Source of the DNA: Sphingobacteriales bacterium
GTDB lineage: Bacteria > Bacteroidota > Bacteroidia > Chitinophagales > Chitinophagaceae
Direction: 5' to 3'
DNA length: 8,408 nt
Assembly (NCBI GenBank): GCA_947472965.1
Contig: CANJEF010000042.1
Location: forward strand, 1 to 8,408
How positions within the stretch are numbered: position 1 is the stretch's first letter; every line of letters begins with the position of its first letter. A program made the position numbers and the translations under genes. The notes under the pieces are model-generated. The model did not search any database and was not told where the DNA came from. It saw nothing but the letters and a program-made list of their open reading frames with translations. Positions 6,890 to 8,408 of the stretch are shown piece by piece.

Positions 6890-6917
6890 ATTAAAGTTAG
6901 GGAATATTTTGGATCAA
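6886..6917 (-). promoter_or_regulatory. Candidate promoter of the marR-acyl-CoA dehydrogenase unit
   Basis: On the minus strand TTG (6917-6915) lies 21 nt upstream of TAATTTAG (6893-6886), which matches the Bacteroidota -7 consensus TAnnTTTG at all but one position. The -7 element runs into the operator dyad, so bound regulator would block initiation. The leader would be about a dozen bases. Confidence 0.4.
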
Positions 6918-6977
6918 AAAATAATTTATCGCATAAAAGATGGAATTTAACACCAGAAGAAAAAATGTATTGATGTC

Positions 6978-8129
6978 ATGATAATTATGATTGCTTTGGG
7001 ATGGTTTGTGTTGTTCCTCTATGGACTGGTGATGACAGGGTGTCTTTATGCAATGAGGAGGTTAGGGTTGAAGGTTGAGGGTTTAGGGTTGAAGGTTGAG
7101 AGTTTAGGGTTGAAGGTTGAGAGTTTAGATAATTCGGTTTCAATCGTAATAGCGATGCGAAATGAGGCGAAGCATGTTGACAGATTGTTGCAGTCAATTC
7201 TTTCCCAAGATTATCCACGTGAATTAGTTGAAATTATTCTAGTGGATGATCACTCTGATGATGATACTGCAGAAAAGGTAAAAAGATTTTTATCAAACGG
7301 TGTGCAGTTCATTCAACTCGAAGCGGGTGAGGGATTGGGTAAGAAGGCTGCCATCAACAAAGGAATTTTAGTTGCAAAGCACGATAACATTGTTCTAACC
7401 GATGCAGATTGTGTGTTCAATAAAAATTGGTTGACAAGCTTGGTGACCTATAAGAAAAAAACCGATGCTGTGATGGTGGTGGCACCAGTGATGCTGAAGG
7501 AAAACCAAAAGGCATTGGAAATTTTTCAAACGCTCGATTTCATTTCCTTGCAGGGCATGACCATGGTGGGAGCGAATACGGGATTGTTGAACATGTGCAA
7601 TGGTGCAAACTTAATGTATAGCAAGTCCGCTTTTTTGCAGGTGAATGGATTTGAAGGAATCGATCATCTTGCAACGGGTGATGATATGTTATTGATGGAA
7701 AAGTTCAATGAAGCATTTCCTGGAAGGATCAGATATTGTTATGATAGCGATGCCATTGTTGAAACAGCATCACCCGAAACATTAAAAGCTTTCATGCTTC
7801 AACGTATCCGTTGGGCGGGTAAGTCAACCGTTTATAAAAGCAGCACCATCAAAGCCACGCTCTTGCTGGTTTACTTGTTGAATTTCATGCTATGCAGCTT
7901 GTTGGTAGCATCCTTTTTTAAGAAGGAATTTTTCATGCCATGGTTGGCGATGACTTGTATTAAAACAATATTGGAGTTGCCCTTCATGTATCGGGTAGCC
8001 GTTTTTTTCAAACGGGGTCAACTGCTGTGGTGGTTCTTACCCATGCAGCCCTTACACCATGCTTATATTGTGTTAGCAGGTTTTTTTGGATTGATAGGAA
8101 AAGTTGAATGGAAAGGGAGGAGGGTTTAG
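6978..8129 (+). CDS. Membrane-anchored family 2 glycosyltransferase
   Basis: This 383-residue enzyme should transfer a sugar from a nucleotide donor at the cytoplasmic face of the inner membrane. Residues 3-25 form an N-terminal membrane anchor. Residues 30-50 are three copies of GLKVE(G/S)L. The GT-A domain starts at 54 (VSIVIAMRNEA). Donor and metal residues fit Asp90-Asp91 (LVDDHS) and the DxD at 142-144 (TDADC). GDD at 234-236 and QRIRW at 275-279 are the acidic and QxxRW motifs typical of processive or membrane-type GT2 enzymes. Two or three membrane segments follow (about 292-313, 318-338, 357-376). The sugar and acceptor are unknown. ATG at 6978 gives the complete anchor; Met4 is an alternative start. 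The last codon and stop fall inside a GGGTTTA repeat, and the final 102 bp are duplicated in the convergent paralogue. Confidence 0.9.
   Translation: MIIMIALGWFVLFLYGLVMTGCLYAMRRLGLKVEGLGLKVESLGLKVESLDNSVSIVIAMRNEAKHVDRLLQSILSQDYPRELVEIILVDDHSDDDTAEKVKRFLSNGVQFIQLEAGEGLGKKAAINKGILVAKHDNIVLTDADCVFNKNWLTSLVTYKKKTDAVMVVAPVMLKENQKALEIFQTLDFISLQGMTMVGANTGLLNMCNGANLMYSKSAFLQVNGFEGIDHLATGDDMLLMEKFNEAFPGRIRYCYDSDAIVETASPETLKAFMLQRIRWAGKSTVYKSSTIKATLLLVYLLNFMLCSLLVASFFKKEFFMPWLAMTCIKTILELPFMYRVAVFFKRGQLLWWFLPMQPLHHAYIVLAGFFGLIGKVEWKGRRV
7065..7127 (+). repeat. In-frame 21-bp tandem repeat made of heptamers
   Basis: Three 21-bp units lie head to tail inside the glycosyltransferase gene. Each splits into three heptamers, GGGTTGA-AGGTTGA-G(G/A)GTTTA; units two and three are identical and unit one differs by one base. 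A tenth heptamer-like GAGGTTA precedes them at 7058-7064. Because 21 is a multiple of both 3 and 7, the array stays in frame and encodes GLKVEGL, GLKVESL, GLKVESL between the membrane anchor and the catalytic domain. Confidence 0.95.
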
Positions 8130-8369
8130 ATGTTTAGGTGTTTAGGGTTTAATGTTTAGGCGTTTAGGGTTTAGATGTTTAGAAATCATCACTTAACATT
8201 AAGCCCTAAACTGTATTTAGAATAAGGGGAGTCTAGATGAATTCATTAAACCCTAAACTCTAAACACCTAAACCCTCCTCCCTTTCCATTCAACTTTTCC
8301 TATCAATCCAAAAAAACCTGCTAACACAATATAAGCATGGTGTAAGGGCTGCATGGGTAAGAACCACCA
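8028..8369. repeat. Large inverted repeat joining two glycosyltransferase 3' ends
   Basis: Positions 8028-8129 and the reverse complement of 8268-8369 are identical over 102 bp. With a few mismatches and one indel the similarity continues inward to 8154 and 8244, giving arms of about 126 bp around a loop of about 89 bp. Each arm encodes the last 33 residues and stop codon of a glycosyltransferase. Outward, similarity drops at once to 30 of 39 bases. The structure could form a very long hairpin in RNA and might stop transcription from both sides. Confidence 0.95.
8122..8275. repeat. GGGTTTA-type heptamer/octamer arrays between convergent genes
   Basis: On the plus strand, 8122-8181 consists of eight 7- or 8-bp units (GGGTTTA, GATGTTTA, GGTGTTTA, GGGTTTA, ATGTTTA, GGCGTTTA, GGGTTTA, GATGTTTA). 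On the minus strand, 8275-8247 holds four similar units. Both arrays begin inside the last codons of the flanking genes and supply their TAG stop codons. A further complementary pair GTTTAGGG/CCCTAAAC lies at 8162-8169/8204-8211. The unit resembles the plant-type telomere repeat only by chance; units vary in length and sequence. Confidence 0.85.
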
Positions 8370-8408
8370 AAGCAGATTTCCTCGCTTGAAAAAAAGGGCT
8401 ATCAGATA
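8268..8408 (-). CDS. Second glycosyltransferase, C-terminal part (paralogue, cut by window edge)
   Basis: The last 46 residues are visible, ending GLIGKVEWKGRRV, and the gene enters from beyond the right edge. They align without gaps to residues 338-383 of the upstream glycosyltransferase: the last 33 are identical, and the first 13 differ at four places (Leu for Arg, Ile for Val, Leu for Val, Asn for Gln). Several synonymous changes also lie in those 13 codons, which argues for a real diverged paralogue rather than a mirror-image assembly error. The part seen holds the final membrane segment only, so catalytic motifs cannot be checked. It is convergent with the first copy. Confidence 0.88.
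   Translation of the reverse strand, partial: YLIALFFKRGNLLWWFLPMQPLHHAYIVLAGFFGLIGKVEWKGRRV

Noticed and set aside
6985..7218. Minus-strand open frame with repeated NSQPSTL units
   Set aside because: It is the antisense reading of the heptamer array inside a well-supported glycosyltransferase gene.
8122..8275. Telomere-like TTTAGGG repeats suggesting a eukaryotic sequence or a linear chromosome end
   Set aside because: Units vary between 7 and 8 bp, lie between two bacterial genes on both strands, and are flanked by coding sequence on each side.
8028..8408. Mirror-image assembly artefact as the source of the inverted repeat
   Set aside because: The right copy carries nonsynonymous and synonymous differences beyond the identical block and keeps an open frame, as expected for a true paralogue. 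Read evidence would still be needed to exclude it fully.

Overview
The window looks like a piece of a Bacteroidota chromosome, probably near Chitinophagaceae. The signs are moderate-to-low GC, A-rich start regions without clear Shine-Dalgarno sequences, several TAnnTTTG-like promoter elements, a single-RRM RNA-binding protein, and degenerate short-period intergenic repeats. No genus can be named from the sequence alone.

Layout from left to right. Positions 1-99 hold the start of an RRM protein gene (minus strand, cut by the window edge). Positions 100-830 carry no convincing gene but are structured: candidate promoter signals for the RRM gene, a duplicated repeat built partly of TCTGAYG heptamers (378-493), and a composite element of nested GC-rich inverted repeats (572-784) whose outer hairpin looks like a minus-strand terminator. 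A minus-strand series follows: AMIN/Amidase_3 cell-wall amidase (3639-2461), Dabb-domain protein (2393-2076) and TetA-like MFS exporter (2060-831). The last two are 15 bp apart and very likely co-transcribed. Divergent from the amidase is a plus-strand orphan polytopic membrane protein (3782-4516), which ends in a strong UUCG-loop terminator placed exactly between convergent genes.

Positions 4623-6869 form a minus-strand two-gene unit. A MarR-family regulator is followed after 18 bp by a long, VLCAD/YusJ-type acyl-CoA dehydrogenase. A 16-bp perfect dyad just upstream of marR overlaps its probable -7 element, so an autorepressed fatty-acid-oxidation unit is the likely reading.

The right end is the most unusual part. 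A membrane-anchored family 2 glycosyltransferase (6978-8129) carries an in-frame array of heptameric DNA repeats, GLKVE(G/S)L three times, between its membrane anchor and its catalytic domain. Its 3' end, stop codon and trailing GGGTTTA-type repeats recur in inverted orientation 138 bp further on, as the 3' end of a second, convergent paralogue (8268-8408, partial). The last 102 bp of the two genes are identical, while the 39 bp just upstream differ at 9 positions. That abrupt change points to recent gene conversion or inverted duplication. No CRISPR array, tRNA, rRNA, transposase or known defence system was seen.
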